Assembly (NCBI GenBank): GCA_028695735.1
Contig: JAQVIJ010000001.1
Location: 646,447 to 710,446 of the forward strand
DNA length: 64,000 nt
Direction: 5' to 3'
Origin: Deltaproteobacteria bacterium
Lineage (GTDB): Bacteria; Desulfobacterota; Dissulfuribacteria; Dissulfuribacterales; DYLC01
Part shown: positions 33,483-42,679 of the stretch, piece after piece
Layout of the letters: each line of letters starts with the position of its first letter
How positions within the stretch are numbered: the first letter of the stretch is position 1
Program-made: the position numbers and the translations under genes
Notes under the pieces: model-generated
What the model was told of the DNA's origin: nothing
Seen by the model: only the letters and a program-made list of their open reading frames with translations
Databases searched by the model: none

Positions 33483-35912
33483 ATGAATAATTTTAAGACT
33501 TATACCATTATTTCCGCATTGCTATTGCTTTCAACTGCCGTAGGCGCAGATGACTCCACCACCAATGAGTTCAGCGGCAAGGTGGAGGCAGGTTATCATG
33601 CTGTGGGCAGAACAGATAGCCTTGAAAAAACTGCTGAGTTTGACAGCGCCCGCTCCAGTGCAACTGGCGGTGTGGATCTGTCCTTATCCAATGAGAATAT
33701 GGCATTTCGCGGCAGGGCCGATTATACGGATTCTGATGAATATCAGACAGCTGGCTCTGTGGATGTGAGTCGTATCTTCAAGATGGAGTTCAATCATGAC
33801 AGCTTTCTGCATAGGACTCGTCATGATAGCTTTCATGAAAAAGACCCCAAGGCCTTATTGACAGGTACCATCAACCCTGGCACTCCAGATGCAACCTTTG
33901 CTACGGCGGAACACAATGGTGCCCCTGGCTATGAAAACATGTATTCTGGTGTAACCGCTGCCAATCCAGTCCCTGTAAAAAAAGAGGATGGTAGTTTTGT
34001 TACAGAAGGGTTTCAGACAGCCACATTTAATGACCTGGACATGGGTCGCAATTATTCCATAAGGCGTATGGAGCAAGAATGGAAGGCCAGCTTGCAGTTG
34101 CCAGCATTTCCCAATTTGGTACCTGAGATTCAATTAAAACGCCAGCAGAAGGATGGCTGGAAACAGCATTCCTTAAGCGTAGGCCAGTGCACGCCTTGCC
34201 ATGCAGTGGCAGTGGGCAAAAAGATTGATTACACCACCGATGATCTCAAATTTGGTGCCACATATAGGCATAGCAATGTAAGCTTTAGCTACTTTCATGG
34301 CATAACCAAATTTGATTCAGGCAAGGATCTGTTTGCTCACAATGGCTTTGTGGACAACGACTATTGGTTCGATGCTGTACCAGGCACAGGGGCGACACCA
34401 GATGCCAGGCGTAGTAGAGAGCTCTATGACAATCAGCATGCTGCAATTGGCGATATGCCTGATACAAATAAACATACTGATACATTTAAGCTGAGAATAG
34501 ACGCACCAAATGCCACTACTATCTACTCAAGTGCAGTATTTTCTCGCACAGAAAATGATAGTAGAGACAATGAATACAAGACAAATACTTATTATTTGAG
34601 CTTAAATAATCGTATGATTCCTAAGTTAAATTTAAAGGCATTTGTTAAGTATTATACGCTGGATAATGATGATATAGCTATAAACTTAGCAAATTATGCC
34701 AATGATAAAACTGTATTATTCACAGCTGATCCAATCAATGGTAGCCAGCCAGTTACATTTTGGGATTATGAGCGTCTTTCCACACTTAGTAGAAATGTAA
34801 CTGAAACAGGTCTAAACTTTGGTTATGGATTGAGTCATGGTTATCATCTGACCGGAGGTTACACTTATAAGATAGAAGACCGTGATAACCGTTTCTTTAA
34901 GGACTTTTATAGTCCAAAACTCATAGATCATGTATATCTTGAGGATGAAAAGACGCAATATCACATTTTGGATCTGGGCTTAAGTGGAAGACCTATAAAG
35001 ACTGTGAATGCCCGTATAGATTACAGATTCCAGCATGTGGAAGACCCATTTATGTATTATCATGGTCTGGGTTACACTACTACATGGATAGACCTCTATC
35101 CCAATGACGGTGTGGATATGGCATCTCAAAATACGCCATTTTATCAGATCTTTAGAAGCATAGATGGCCCAGCTCCACAATATACGGCGGGAAGGACTGC
35201 AAGTGGCTCCAATGTGGCTGAGAATCAACATCGTATCAAGGCCACTGCCACCTGGATGGCCAATGATTGGCTATCTTTTCAGGTCAATGGTATGTATCTG
35301 AACGAGAAGAACGATGTGGAAAGTGACTGGAGCAATAAGACCTGGAATGGCGGTATAAGTTCTCACATCTTGATGAGCAAAAAGCTCTCCTTTAGTTTGG
35401 GTTATGATTACCAAAAGAGCAGTTATGAGACCAAATATAGCACTCCAACCTATATTGGCTGCTTTAGCGAGAGCATGTCAGGCCAGATCGCATCCCGTTA
35501 TGCCGATGTAGATAATGACATTAAGGTGCACATGCTTTATCTCTCCAGCACTTATAAGCCCATACAAAAACTCAAGCTCTATGGTGACATCATCGCCACT
35601 TGGAGTAAGGCGAATTTGAGTGTGCCAGACTTCGGCCCAAATCAGGTCTATGTCTATTTCCCCAATACTGGTTTCCCATATAGCTATTCCATTATGCGCA
35701 ACTATTTGGATTATACAGGTTCGGATTTATTGGCGGAATTGGATTATAGAACTGTGGATCTGGTCTTGGGCGGTGAGATGGAGCTCTATCGTGGAGTGGC
35801 ATTAAATGTAAATGGTGGGTATAGAAAGTTAAGTGACAAAAAGGCCTATTTGGGCTCTGACCTGGACGGAGAGATGTACATGATCAACACTGCATTGGTT
35901 TATCGATTTTAA
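33483..35912 (+). CDS. MtrB/PioB-family outer-membrane beta-barrel protein with an internal heme motif
   Basis: An 809-aa barrel with signal peptide to about residue 21 (TAVGA-DDS), many amphipathic strands rich in Tyr and Asp, and a terminal aromatic residue (ALVYRF). Size and position after a decaheme cytochrome match the MtrB/PioB sheath that holds MtrA across the outer membrane. A CXXCH motif lies at residues 236-240 (QCTPCHAV), which could bind a covalent heme; MtrB of Shewanella instead has an N-terminal CXXC. Part of the middle (about 34540-35000) is more AT-rich. An intrinsic terminator follows 76 bases after the stop. Confidence 0.9.
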   Translation: MNNFKTYTIISALLLLSTAVGADDSTTNEFSGKVEAGYHAVGRTDSLEKTAEFDSARSSATGGVDLSLSNENMAFRGRADYTDSDEYQTAGSVDVSRIFKMEFNHDSFLHRTRHDSFHEKDPKALLTGTINPGTPDATFATAEHNGAPGYENMYSGVTAANPVPVKKEDGSFVTEGFQTATFNDLDMGRNYSIRRMEQEWKASLQLPAFPNLVPEIQLKRQQKDGWKQHSLSVGQCTPCHAVAVGKKIDYTTDDLKFGATYRHSNVSFSYFHGITKFDSGKDLFAHNGFVDNDYWFDAVPGTGATPDARRSRELYDNQHAAIGDMPDTNKHTDTFKLRIDAPNATTIYSSAVFSRTENDSRDNEYKTNTYYLSLNNRMIPKLNLKAFVKYYTLDNDDIAINLANYANDKTVLFTADPINGSQPVTFWDYERLSTLSRNVTETGLNFGYGLSHGYHLTGGYTYKIEDRDNRFFKDFYSPKLIDHVYLEDEKTQYHILDLGLSGRPIKTVNARIDYRFQHVEDPFMYYHGLGYTTTWIDLYPNDGVDMASQNTPFYQIFRSIDGPAPQYTAGRTASGSNVAENQHRIKATATWMANDWLSFQVNGMYLNEKNDVESDWSNKTWNGGISSHILMSKKLSFSLGYDYQKSSYETKYSTPTYIGCFSESMSGQIASRYADVDNDIKVHMLYLSSTYKPIQKLKLYGDIIATWSKANLSVPDFGPNQVYVYFPNTGFPYSYSIMRNYLDYTGSDLLAELDYRTVDLVLGGEMELYRGVALNVNGGYRKLSDKKAYLGSDLDGEMYMINTALVYRF

Positions 35913-35988
35913 TCTTTGTGGCATAAGGGGCTGCCAGAGCCATATTTGACCTTATGTCATGAGGGTCTCGTGTAACCCCCTTGAGCCA

Positions 35989-36017
35989 GCCGCCCGTAAA
36001 AAACGGGCGGCTTTTTT
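35989..36017 (+). terminator. Rho-independent terminator of the mtrAB-type operon
   Basis: Stem GCCGCCCGT/ACGGGCGGC with a 5-base A-rich loop, followed by six T residues. It lies between the barrel gene (+) and the activase gene (minus). Confidence 0.9.
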
Positions 36018-36073
36018 ATACTGCCTGATGTGCTTACATATTCATAATGGCGTTTCATACGCCGTTTAGTGCA

Positions 36074-36820
36074 TCAGGTCATAGATGCCAGCAGGGCTGC
36101 GCCCAGGGCGCCTGTAAACTCCGGTTGTTCCGGCACCAAAACGGGCATGTGCAACATGGCCTTCAGCTCCTGTACCAATGCCTTATTTCTGGCCACGCCT
36201 CCACAAAAGCAGAGGGGTGGATTTATGGAGAGGCGGTTTAGAAGGCTTGCCGCCCGTTGTGCTATGGATTTAAAGATGGCCCGTGCCACATCCGCTGGAT
36301 TTGCGCCTTGCGCCTTTAATGAGATCACCTCGGTCTCGGCAAAGACCGTGCAGGTGCTGTTTATGCTGAAGTCATTGGAGCCCCGCAGGGCCAGTGCATT
36401 CAGTTCAATGATGGAACAACCCAAAGAGGTGGCCATGGCCTCCAGAAAGCGGCCTGTGCCCGCAGCGCAGCGATCGTTCATCACAAAGCTATGCACCCGG
36501 CCGTTCGGGTTTAAGCTGATGGCCTTGGTGTCTTGACCGCCTATATCCAAAATGGTGCGCACCTCGGCAAACAGGTTGTGTACGCCCTTGGCATGCGCCT
36601 TGATTTCCGTAACATGTTCAAAACCCATGTGCTGAGCAAGAAGATGCCTTCCATAGCCCGTGACCAAGGTTTTGTGAGGCTGAATTTCCTCGAGCAGTGT
36701 CTGCACCTCCTGCACATAATCAAAGCCCGTGGCCACCTCCTTTTTAAGGATGCACTCGCCTTTTTGTAGGACAACCAGCTTGATGGCCCTGGAGCCCACA
36801 TCCAAGCCTGCTATTTTCAT
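36074..36820 (-). CDS. BadF/BadG-type ATPase, activase of a 2-hydroxyacyl-CoA dehydratase/double-cubane protein
   Basis: A 248-aa ASKHA-fold ATPase. The N-terminal phosphate loop AGLDVGSRAIK, the DIGGQDTKAI motif, and the cluster-binding cysteines in NDRCAAGTGRF and STCTVFAETE identify an archerase: a homodimer with one bridging [4Fe-4S] cluster that uses ATP to inject low-potential electrons into its partner. Its ATG overlaps the stop of the partner gene (ATGA). Normal length for the family. Confidence 0.92.
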   Translation of the reverse strand: MKIAGLDVGSRAIKLVVLQKGECILKKEVATGFDYVQEVQTLLEEIQPHKTLVTGYGRHLLAQHMGFEHVTEIKAHAKGVHNLFAEVRTILDIGGQDTKAISLNPNGRVHSFVMNDRCAAGTGRFLEAMATSLGCSIIELNALALRGSNDFSINSTCTVFAETEVISLKAQGANPADVARAIFKSIAQRAASLLNRLSINPPLCFCGGVARNKALVQELKAMLHMPVLVPEQPEFTGALGAALLASMT

Positions 36821-38091
36821 GGCGAAATGAGTTCCTTGAAGGCCTCGATGCGCGTCTTTAAGGCCTCCACATCCTGCATGGAGTAGTCTGTTTCCAATCT
36901 CAAGAGTGGAATGCCTTTTGATGCCAGCATGTCCTCCACCCGCTTGGATTCTATGGTATAGGGCTGACAGAATTGAATGGCATAGTGAATGACTCCGTTG
37001 GCCTTGAGGGTCTCAGCCATTTCCACGATGTGATTTAGGCGCTCCGTATTGGGCGTAAAGGTGGCGCAGTCGATTTGGAAGTAGCGTTCGGTTATGGCCT
37101 TCAACATCTCATTTACATCCTTACAGCCCTCTGCCACGGTATTTCTTGTGTTGCGCACGCCCACGCAGCTCTCTTCGCCGACGATCACCGCCTCTGTCCC
37201 TTCTACTATGGCGGGTATCTTCCAGTTGGGAATGGCCATGGGGCAGCCTGACATCAGAATGCGCACTGTATCGCCTCTGGCCACGCCTACATTGTTTTTG
37301 ATGCGCTCCTCCAGTTCGTCACAGAGTTCATTTACGGCATTTGTGAAGCGTACGGGGTCGTCGTAAAAGGCGATTTGATTGATGAGCAGGCTGTCCAGGC
37401 CGCTTATGGGTGGAATTGGGGCTGCGCGCAGCTCGTTGAGTCGGTTTAATGCCCGTCGTTTGTTATTGACTATTTGAATGGTCTTTTGCAGGCGCTCGGC
37501 TGTGATCTTTGTGCCGGTTAAGGCCTCCAGGCGCTCCTTGAAGCGCATGACCTCGGAGTGAAATAGGGACTTGGCATTTTCGCTCTTGGTCTGCGGCACC
37601 TCCATCACATGTACAGGCTGAAACTCGTTAAAGAGCTCATAGGCCTTTTTCTTGCCGTCGCAGGTGGTCTCTCCCACCACTAAATCGCAGGAATTGGCAT
37701 AGGGGCAGAGCCTGGCAAGCTTGAAGCCAAAAAAGGACTTGATGAGCCCGCAGGTATTCTTGGGCAGGTATTGCTCCGCCAATTCAAAGCCGGCCTCGGC
37801 ACCGGCACAGAGCCCGATACAGACGCCGTCTGCCGCAAGTATCAGCTCCTCTGGCACAAAGACACAAAATGTGCCGATGACCTTTTTCCCCTGAGCCTTT
37901 GCCTCTTGCAGCTCCTTTATGCGCAGGCCATGCACCTCGCTTATGACAAAATCGAAGTATTTCATGGCATTGGGCCTGTTCTTTTGAGAGGCATAGATGG
38001 AGGAGTAAAAACCACTCAAGGCCTTCAGAAGACCCTCATGGGCATCTAAATTTAAGCCTAAATTTCGCCACATTTCCTCATAGGTTTGCAT
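36817..38091 (-). CDS. 2-hydroxyacyl-CoA dehydratase D-type / double-cubane cluster protein
   Basis: A 424-aa protein of the HgdB/FldC/YjiM superfamily. The N-terminal Cys-containing segment IGTFCVFVPEELI (about residues 71-83), GLCAGAEAGF, and CPYANSCDLVVGETTCDGK are typical. The protein is a single polypeptide with its own activase and no second dehydratase subunit, CoA transferase or acyl-CoA dehydrogenase nearby. That arrangement fits the double-cubane cluster proteins ([8Fe-9S]) that reduce small molecules with ATP-driven electrons, rather than an amino-acid fermentation dehydratase. The natural substrate is unknown. Promoter is probably in the 170 bases shared with the divergent transporter operon. 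Confidence 0.82.
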   Translation of the reverse strand: MQTYEEMWRNLGLNLDAHEGLLKALSGFYSSIYASQKNRPNAMKYFDFVISEVHGLRIKELQEAKAQGKKVIGTFCVFVPEELILAADGVCIGLCAGAEAGFELAEQYLPKNTCGLIKSFFGFKLARLCPYANSCDLVVGETTCDGKKKAYELFNEFQPVHVMEVPQTKSENAKSLFHSEVMRFKERLEALTGTKITAERLQKTIQIVNNKRRALNRLNELRAAPIPPISGLDSLLINQIAFYDDPVRFTNAVNELCDELEERIKNNVGVARGDTVRILMSGCPMAIPNWKIPAIVEGTEAVIVGEESCVGVRNTRNTVAEGCKDVNEMLKAITERYFQIDCATFTPNTERLNHIVEMAETLKANGVIHYAIQFCQPYTIESKRVEDMLASKGIPLLRLETDYSMQDVEALKTRIEAFKELISP

Positions 38092-38214
38092 GGGACACCT
38101 CCAGAGATGATGTCTTCAACATAATGGGGTTTGTTCAATATGCAAAATTGAAAAAACCTATGAATTTTGTGGTTGCCATCGAAAATAACGATTTTTTTTT
38201 GTGGTTGCAAATAT

Positions 38215-38238
38215 CGTTATTCTCTGCTATATATAACG
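38215..38238 (+). promoter_or_regulatory. ModE-type operator upstream of the molybdate-type transporter operon
   Basis: CGTTAT-N12-ATAACG, a perfect 24-bp inverted repeat, 24 bases before the start of the first binding-protein gene. Half-sites and spacing match, from memory, the E. coli ModE operator at modA. In that system molybdate-bound ModE represses the transporter. A ModE-like gene is encoded at the end of this cluster. Confidence 0.8.
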
Positions 38239-38262
38239 AAAATTCAAATCAAGGGGGAAGAT

Positions 38263-39126
38263 ATGAGGATGTTAAACATGTTTCTGTTTGTTTTTGTTGT
38301 GGTTTTGATTGCTACTCTGTCATTGTCAGGTAATGCATTCTGTGCTGAGAGGCTGATGGTCTTTGCGGGTGCTGCCTCAAAGCCGCCCACAGAGGAGGTG
38401 GCCAAGGCCTTTGAGGCAAAGACCGGCGTGAAGGTGGATATCAGCTTTGGTGGCTCAGGGACCGTCCTCTCTCAGATGATGCTTGCAAAGGAAGGGGACA
38501 TCTATTTCCCTGGTTCGTCTGATTTTATGGAGATAGCAAAGAAGAAGGGTGCGGTTTTGCCTGAGACGGAAAGGATAGTGGTCTATCTCGTCCCTGCCAT
38601 AAATGTGCAGAAGGGCAATCCCAAGGGCATTCGTAGCCTGAAGGACCTCACAAAACCAGGGCTCAAGGTCGCCATTGCCAACCCTGAGGGCGTATGCGTG
38701 GGCACCTATGCCGTGGAGATAATCGAAAAAAACCTTACTCTTCAAGAAAAGGATGCCTTCAGAAAAAATCTCATCAACTATACAGAGAGTTGTGACAAGA
38801 CCGCCACCGCCGTATCGCTTAAGATGGCGGACGCGGTGATCGGCTGGAGGGTCTTTCACTACTGGGATCCTGAACGCATAGAGACTGTTCCCCTTAAAAA
38901 GGATGAGATTATACGGATAGGCTATATTCCCATAGCCATCTCCGCCTTTAGCAAAAACAGAGACCTTGCTCAGCGGTTTATAGATTTTATCCTCTCGGAA
39001 GAGGGAAGGGCGATCTTTCAAAAATATCATTACCTCATGACGCCTGACGAGGCCTTTGCCTATATCGGCGAGAAAAAACCGGTGGGTGGTGAGTATGTGG
39101 TGCCAAGTGAATGGATAAAAAAATAG
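38263..39126 (+). CDS. Molybdate-family ABC transporter substrate-binding protein (ModA-like), copy 1
   Basis: A 287-aa exported binding protein. The signal peptide ends near NAFCA (about residue 27). The mature N-terminus LMVFAGAASKPP is the oxyanion-binding motif of the ModA family; VDISFGGSGTVLSQM and the later GDIYFPGSSDFM give the second half of the ligand pocket. The ATG at 38263 has a GGGGGAAG site. It is about as similar to the second binding protein (39943) as tandem paralogs are, sharing the PVGG ... EWIK ending. The substrate may be molybdate or tungstate. Confidence 0.88.
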   Translation: MRMLNMFLFVFVVVLIATLSLSGNAFCAERLMVFAGAASKPPTEEVAKAFEAKTGVKVDISFGGSGTVLSQMMLAKEGDIYFPGSSDFMEIAKKKGAVLPETERIVVYLVPAINVQKGNPKGIRSLKDLTKPGLKVAIANPEGVCVGTYAVEIIEKNLTLQEKDAFRKNLINYTESCDKTATAVSLKMADAVIGWRVFHYWDPERIETVPLKKDEIIRIGYIPIAISAFSKNRDLAQRFIDFILSEEGRAIFQKYHYLMTPDEAFAYIGEKKPVGGEYVVPSEWIKK

Positions 39127-39861
39127 ATGCAGAAGGTTATGGAATTCTACGATCGTTTAAAACAAGAGCTGGGATACCTAGTTGAAAGGCATAATCTTTT
39201 TAAAGAATGTGTCACAATTACTGCAAGGACCTTAACTCCAAAAGAGGCTATCGGTGAGCCGGAAAGAAGGGATTTCCCGCTTCTAAAAGGAAAAGAGGTG
39301 ATGATTGAGGCCCGGTTTCTGAATCAAAAGGGCCAGGCATATACCAGTATGCCCGGCGATTATAAGGGGGCAATAGAGGATGTTGTAGCCTTTTCTCTTT
39401 TTAATGATTTTGAAAGGGCATGTCTGATATCCAGCTTAAATGCCGTTATGAGACATCTCGGTAGTGTTGAAAAGACAATCCATTGCAGGGATAGAGACCC
39501 TGAAAGGTGTGCAGCGGGGTTTCCATATTATATACAGAAACGCTTTGGAAAACCCAAAATAGCATTTATAGGATTTCAACCCGCAATGATAAACAGCCTA
39601 TCAGGGTCATTTGAACTAAAGGTCGTTGATCTTGATGAAGATAATATCGGTAAGGAAAAATATGGAGTGATAATAAACGGACCTGACAAGACAGGTGAGA
39701 TAGTATCATGGGCTGATATTATTATCGCAACAGGATCAACATCCATAAATGCTACAATTGAGAAGTTTACCAGGGATAAACCAGTTATATTTTATGGCGT
39801 ATCCATAGCAGGCATAGCAAAGATTTATGGATATGAAAGGTATTGTCCGTGTGCATATTAA
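39127..39861 (+). CDS. DUF4213/DUF364-family protein (putative metal-chelating)
   Basis: A 244-aa cytoplasmic protein. The segment RRDFPLLKGKEVMIEARF and the Cys-containing stretch TIHCRDRDPERCAAGFP, followed by a Rossmann-like IAFIGFQPAMI and SWADIIIATGSTSIN, match DUF4213 then DUF364. Family members often sit beside metal or oxyanion transporters. The ATG directly follows the stop of the first binding protein with no clear ribosome site, so translation is likely coupled. Its codon use and base composition are more AT-rich than the binding-protein genes on both sides, suggesting later insertion between duplicated genes. The chemical function is unknown. Confidence 0.82.
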   Translation: MQKVMEFYDRLKQELGYLVERHNLFKECVTITARTLTPKEAIGEPERRDFPLLKGKEVMIEARFLNQKGQAYTSMPGDYKGAIEDVVAFSLFNDFERACLISSLNAVMRHLGSVEKTIHCRDRDPERCAAGFPYYIQKRFGKPKIAFIGFQPAMINSLSGSFELKVVDLDEDNIGKEKYGVIINGPDKTGEIVSWADIIIATGSTSINATIEKFTRDKPVIFYGVSIAGIAKIYGYERYCPCAY

Positions 39862-39942
39862 TGGCTGTATTTTTAAAATTGCCCTTTTGTTTAATGCCTG
39901 CCTTAGTCGCAGACGAAACATATTAGCATTGGAGGAAAAACA

Positions 39943-40797
39943 ATGAAGAGAATGGGTTCAAAACTTTTAATCTATCTTGTGATGCTGTCTTTTATAATAC
40001 TGAACATATCAGCCACTGCAGGCGCTGAAGAGCTTATGGTCTTTAGCGGCGCCGCCTTTAAGAAACCCTTGGATGATCTCATACAAGGCTATGATAAGGC
40101 AAGGGTGAGCGCCAACTATGGGGCTGTAACGGCCATGTTGACACAGCTAAGTCTCGGCAGGCAGGGTGATGTCTTTGTCGTGCCGTCACCTGATATCATG
40201 GAGAAGGCGGTCCAAAAAGGGGTTGTGAAAAAAGAGAGTGTAAGGAATTTCATCTATGCCGTTCCCGTCATAGTTGTCAAAAAGGGCAATCCCAAAGACA
40301 TACATGGTATCGAGGACCTCTTAAGGCCAGATGTAAGGTTTGCCATGGCGAATCCTGAGACAGTATATGTAGGGCAGCTTGCCGCAGAAATTTTTGATAA
40401 AAACCTCCCTTCTGATAAGCTTAATGCCTTGAGGGGTAAGGTGCAGACCTATGCAGAGGATATATCAAAACTCTTGAGCTATCTCCTGATGAATCAGGTG
40501 GATGCGGTGCTGGGATTTGATTTTCTCAAGGGATGGGCCCCTGACAAGGTGGATATTGTAAGGTTGAGACCAAATGAGGTCATCCGTATCGGAAACGGCC
40601 AGATAGGCATCACTGTATTTTCAAAAAACCCCCAGGGGGCGGAGAGATTCGCCGAGTTTATCCTGTCGGACAAGGGGCAAGAGGTGTTCAAAAGGTATGG
40701 ATATCTCACATCCCTTAAAGAGGCCTATGCCTTTTTAGGGGCTGAAAGGCCGGTGGGCGGCGCCCCTGTAGTAAGTCAAGAATGGATCAAGAGATGA
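39943..40797 (+). CDS. Molybdate-family ABC transporter substrate-binding protein (ModA-like), copy 2
   Basis: A 284-aa exported binding protein with a signal peptide ending near ATAGA (about residue 27). Mature start LMVFSGAAFKKPLDDL, then ANYGAVTAMLTQL and GDVFVVPSPDIM line the oxyanion pocket. The C-terminal RPVGGAPVVSQEWIKR parallels KPVGGEYVVPSEWIKK of copy 1. A TTGGAGGA site precedes the ATG. Its stop overlaps the permease start, so this copy is most directly tied to the transporter. Two binding proteins may widen the substrate range, for example molybdate and tungstate. Confidence 0.88.
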   Translation: MKRMGSKLLIYLVMLSFIILNISATAGAEELMVFSGAAFKKPLDDLIQGYDKARVSANYGAVTAMLTQLSLGRQGDVFVVPSPDIMEKAVQKGVVKKESVRNFIYAVPVIVVKKGNPKDIHGIEDLLRPDVRFAMANPETVYVGQLAAEIFDKNLPSDKLNALRGKVQTYAEDISKLLSYLLMNQVDAVLGFDFLKGWAPDKVDIVRLRPNEVIRIGNGQIGITVFSKNPQGAERFAEFILSDKGQEVFKRYGYLTSLKEAYAFLGAERPVGGAPVVSQEWIKR

Positions 40798-41570
40798 ATC
40801 TGAAAAGACTTGCCATCTCCTGCGCCTTTTTTACATTTTCAGTCTATGCGGGTCTTGTCCTGTCGATATTTTATTTTTTCAGCGGTCATCTCTTCATGGA
40901 GACCATTTTGTCCGAAAGGACGCTTTTTTCCATAAGGTTGAGCCTCATCGCCGCAACCCTTGCAACGACGCTTTCCGTGTTTCTTGCCATACCATCCGCC
41001 TATGCCTTGAGCAGATTTGATTTCAGGGGCAAGGATATCATCGATACCATCCTTGAATTTCCCATGATCGTCTCGCCCGCGGCCCTCGGCGCCCTGCTTT
41101 TGATATTTTTCAACACCCCCTTGGGTGAAGCTTTACAGAACAATACCCTTCAGTTCGTCTTTACATTTGCCGGAATTATAGTTGCCCAGTTCGTAACCAC
41201 TCTGGGAGTCGCCACCAGGCTCTTGAAGGCAGCTCTGGATGAGATACCTCCCAGATACGAGGAGGTGGCCCGGACTCTGGGTGCATCCCCTCTCTCGGCC
41301 TTTTTCACCGTCACTCTGCCTCTGGCCAAGCGTGGCATTCTGGCAGCTGTCATTCTCACATGGGCAAAGGCATTAGGTGAATTCGGGGCAACCATTATGG
41401 TGGCTGGCTCTATGGCAATGAAGACAGAGACCCTGCCTGTGGCCATATTCATGCGGCTTGCAAGCGCTGATATAAGCGGTACGGTTGTGCTGATTTTGAT
41501 TTTGATCTCTGTGGGTTTTTTTGTGTTGTATGCTGCTCGATTTTTAACAAAGGGGTCACGGCGTGCTTGA
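40794..41570 (+). CDS. modB: ABC transporter permease, ModB-type
   Basis: A 258-aa inner-membrane permease with about six helices. The EAA-like loop LDEIPPRYEEVARTLGASPLSAFF, which contacts the ATPase, and LTWAKALGEFGATIMVAG are typical of molybdate/tungstate permeases. The ATG at 40794 overlaps the preceding stop (ATGA); an upstream ATG at 40782 is possible. Its end overlaps the ATPase start by 8 bases. Confidence 0.88.
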   Translation: MNLKRLAISCAFFTFSVYAGLVLSIFYFFSGHLFMETILSERTLFSIRLSLIAATLATTLSVFLAIPSAYALSRFDFRGKDIIDTILEFPMIVSPAALGALLLIFFNTPLGEALQNNTLQFVFTFAGIIVAQFVTTLGVATRLLKAALDEIPPRYEEVARTLGASPLSAFFTVTLPLAKRGILAAVILTWAKALGEFGATIMVAGSMAMKTETLPVAIFMRLASADISGTVVLILILISVGFFVLYAARFLTKGSRRA

Positions 41571-42660
41571 GCTTGAAAGGCTTACCATTCAGGCAGGGAC
41601 CTTTTCTGTAACGAATATAGATCTAACGATTCAGCCGGGCTGTTGCCATGTGCTGGTAGGGCCCACGGGCTGTGGTAAGACCACGCTCCTTGAGGCCATT
41701 GTGGGCATACGAAGGCCCCATTCAGGGGTTATTCGACTGGAAGGAAGGGATATCACTGACCTGCCCATTGAAAGGCGGGGGATCGCCTATTTGCCGCAGG
41801 ACCTTGCCCTTTTTCCTCACTTAAGCGTGGAAGGTAACATCTTTTACGGCATTAAACAGCAAAAGGGATTAAATGAGGCACGGCGCAATTTTGTTCTGCA
41901 GTTGACTCAAGAGCTGGGCATCTCTCATCTCCTTAACAGGGGTATAGGGAACTTAAGCGGCGGTGAACGTCAGCGTGTGGCGCTTGTGCGGGCGCTGGCC
42001 CCGGGAAGCAGATATCTGCTTTTAGATGAGCCCTTTTCTGCCCTGCATGAGGCCATTCGAAGGGATATCTGGCAGCTGATATTAGAGTTGAAGAGGCAAT
42101 TGGGGTTGACCATTGTCATGATCAGCCATGATCTTAAAGAGGCATTTTTCCTTGGCGATGAGATAAGCGTGATGGTGGAGGGCAAGCTCCTACAAATTGA
42201 TAAAAAAGAGGTCCTTTATGAAAGGCCCAAAAGTGCAGCCGTAGCCGCCTTTTTGGGCCTCAAAAACCTCTTTCCTGCCAGAATCCTGTATGTGCAGGAC
42301 CAGGAAGTAATTATAACATTGCAAGATATGCCTCAAAAACTCATTCTCTTTTTCAAACAAACAAGGGACATGAGTGAATTGGCGCCCAATAGCCCCGTCT
42401 TAATCGGCATCAGATCAGAACATGTCATGTTATTGCGGCCTGGAATGGCCAACAAACACCAGAAGAATTTGATCACAGGTGTTATTGAGGATGTCTTTTT
42501 TCAAGGGAAGGATTATACAGCCATTTTCAGACCGGATGGCTCTTTCATCACCATTCAGATAGATGTACCCGGCTATGCCGCAAGCAAACTCTCTCTTAAA
42601 AGAGGGGATTCGGCAACGATTTGTATGTGTCCGGAAAGGCTGTTTCTGCTCAGTGAATGA
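41563..42660 (+). CDS. modC: ABC transporter ATP-binding protein, ModC-type
   Basis: A 365-aa ATPase. Walker A GPTGCGKTT, signature LSGGERQRVAL, Walker B YLLLDEPFSAL and the switch His in ISHDLKEA are present in order within the first 210 residues. A C-terminal region of about 130 residues should form a TOBE/MOP-like regulatory domain, as in ModC or other oxyanion importers. It starts with GTG at 41563, 8 bases inside the permease gene, after AAGGGG. The last gene of the transporter operon is followed by the convergent modE-like gene 20 bases away. Confidence 0.88.
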   Translation: MLELERLTIQAGTFSVTNIDLTIQPGCCHVLVGPTGCGKTTLLEAIVGIRRPHSGVIRLEGRDITDLPIERRGIAYLPQDLALFPHLSVEGNIFYGIKQQKGLNEARRNFVLQLTQELGISHLLNRGIGNLSGGERQRVALVRALAPGSRYLLLDEPFSALHEAIRRDIWQLILELKRQLGLTIVMISHDLKEAFFLGDEISVMVEGKLLQIDKKEVLYERPKSAAVAAFLGLKNLFPARILYVQDQEVIITLQDMPQKLILFFKQTRDMSELAPNSPVLIGIRSEHVMLLRPGMANKHQKNLITGVIEDVFFQGKDYTAIFRPDGSFITIQIDVPGYAASKLSLKRGDSATICMCPERLFLLSE

Positions 42661-42679
42661 GTGGTAGGCCAATGGGCTT

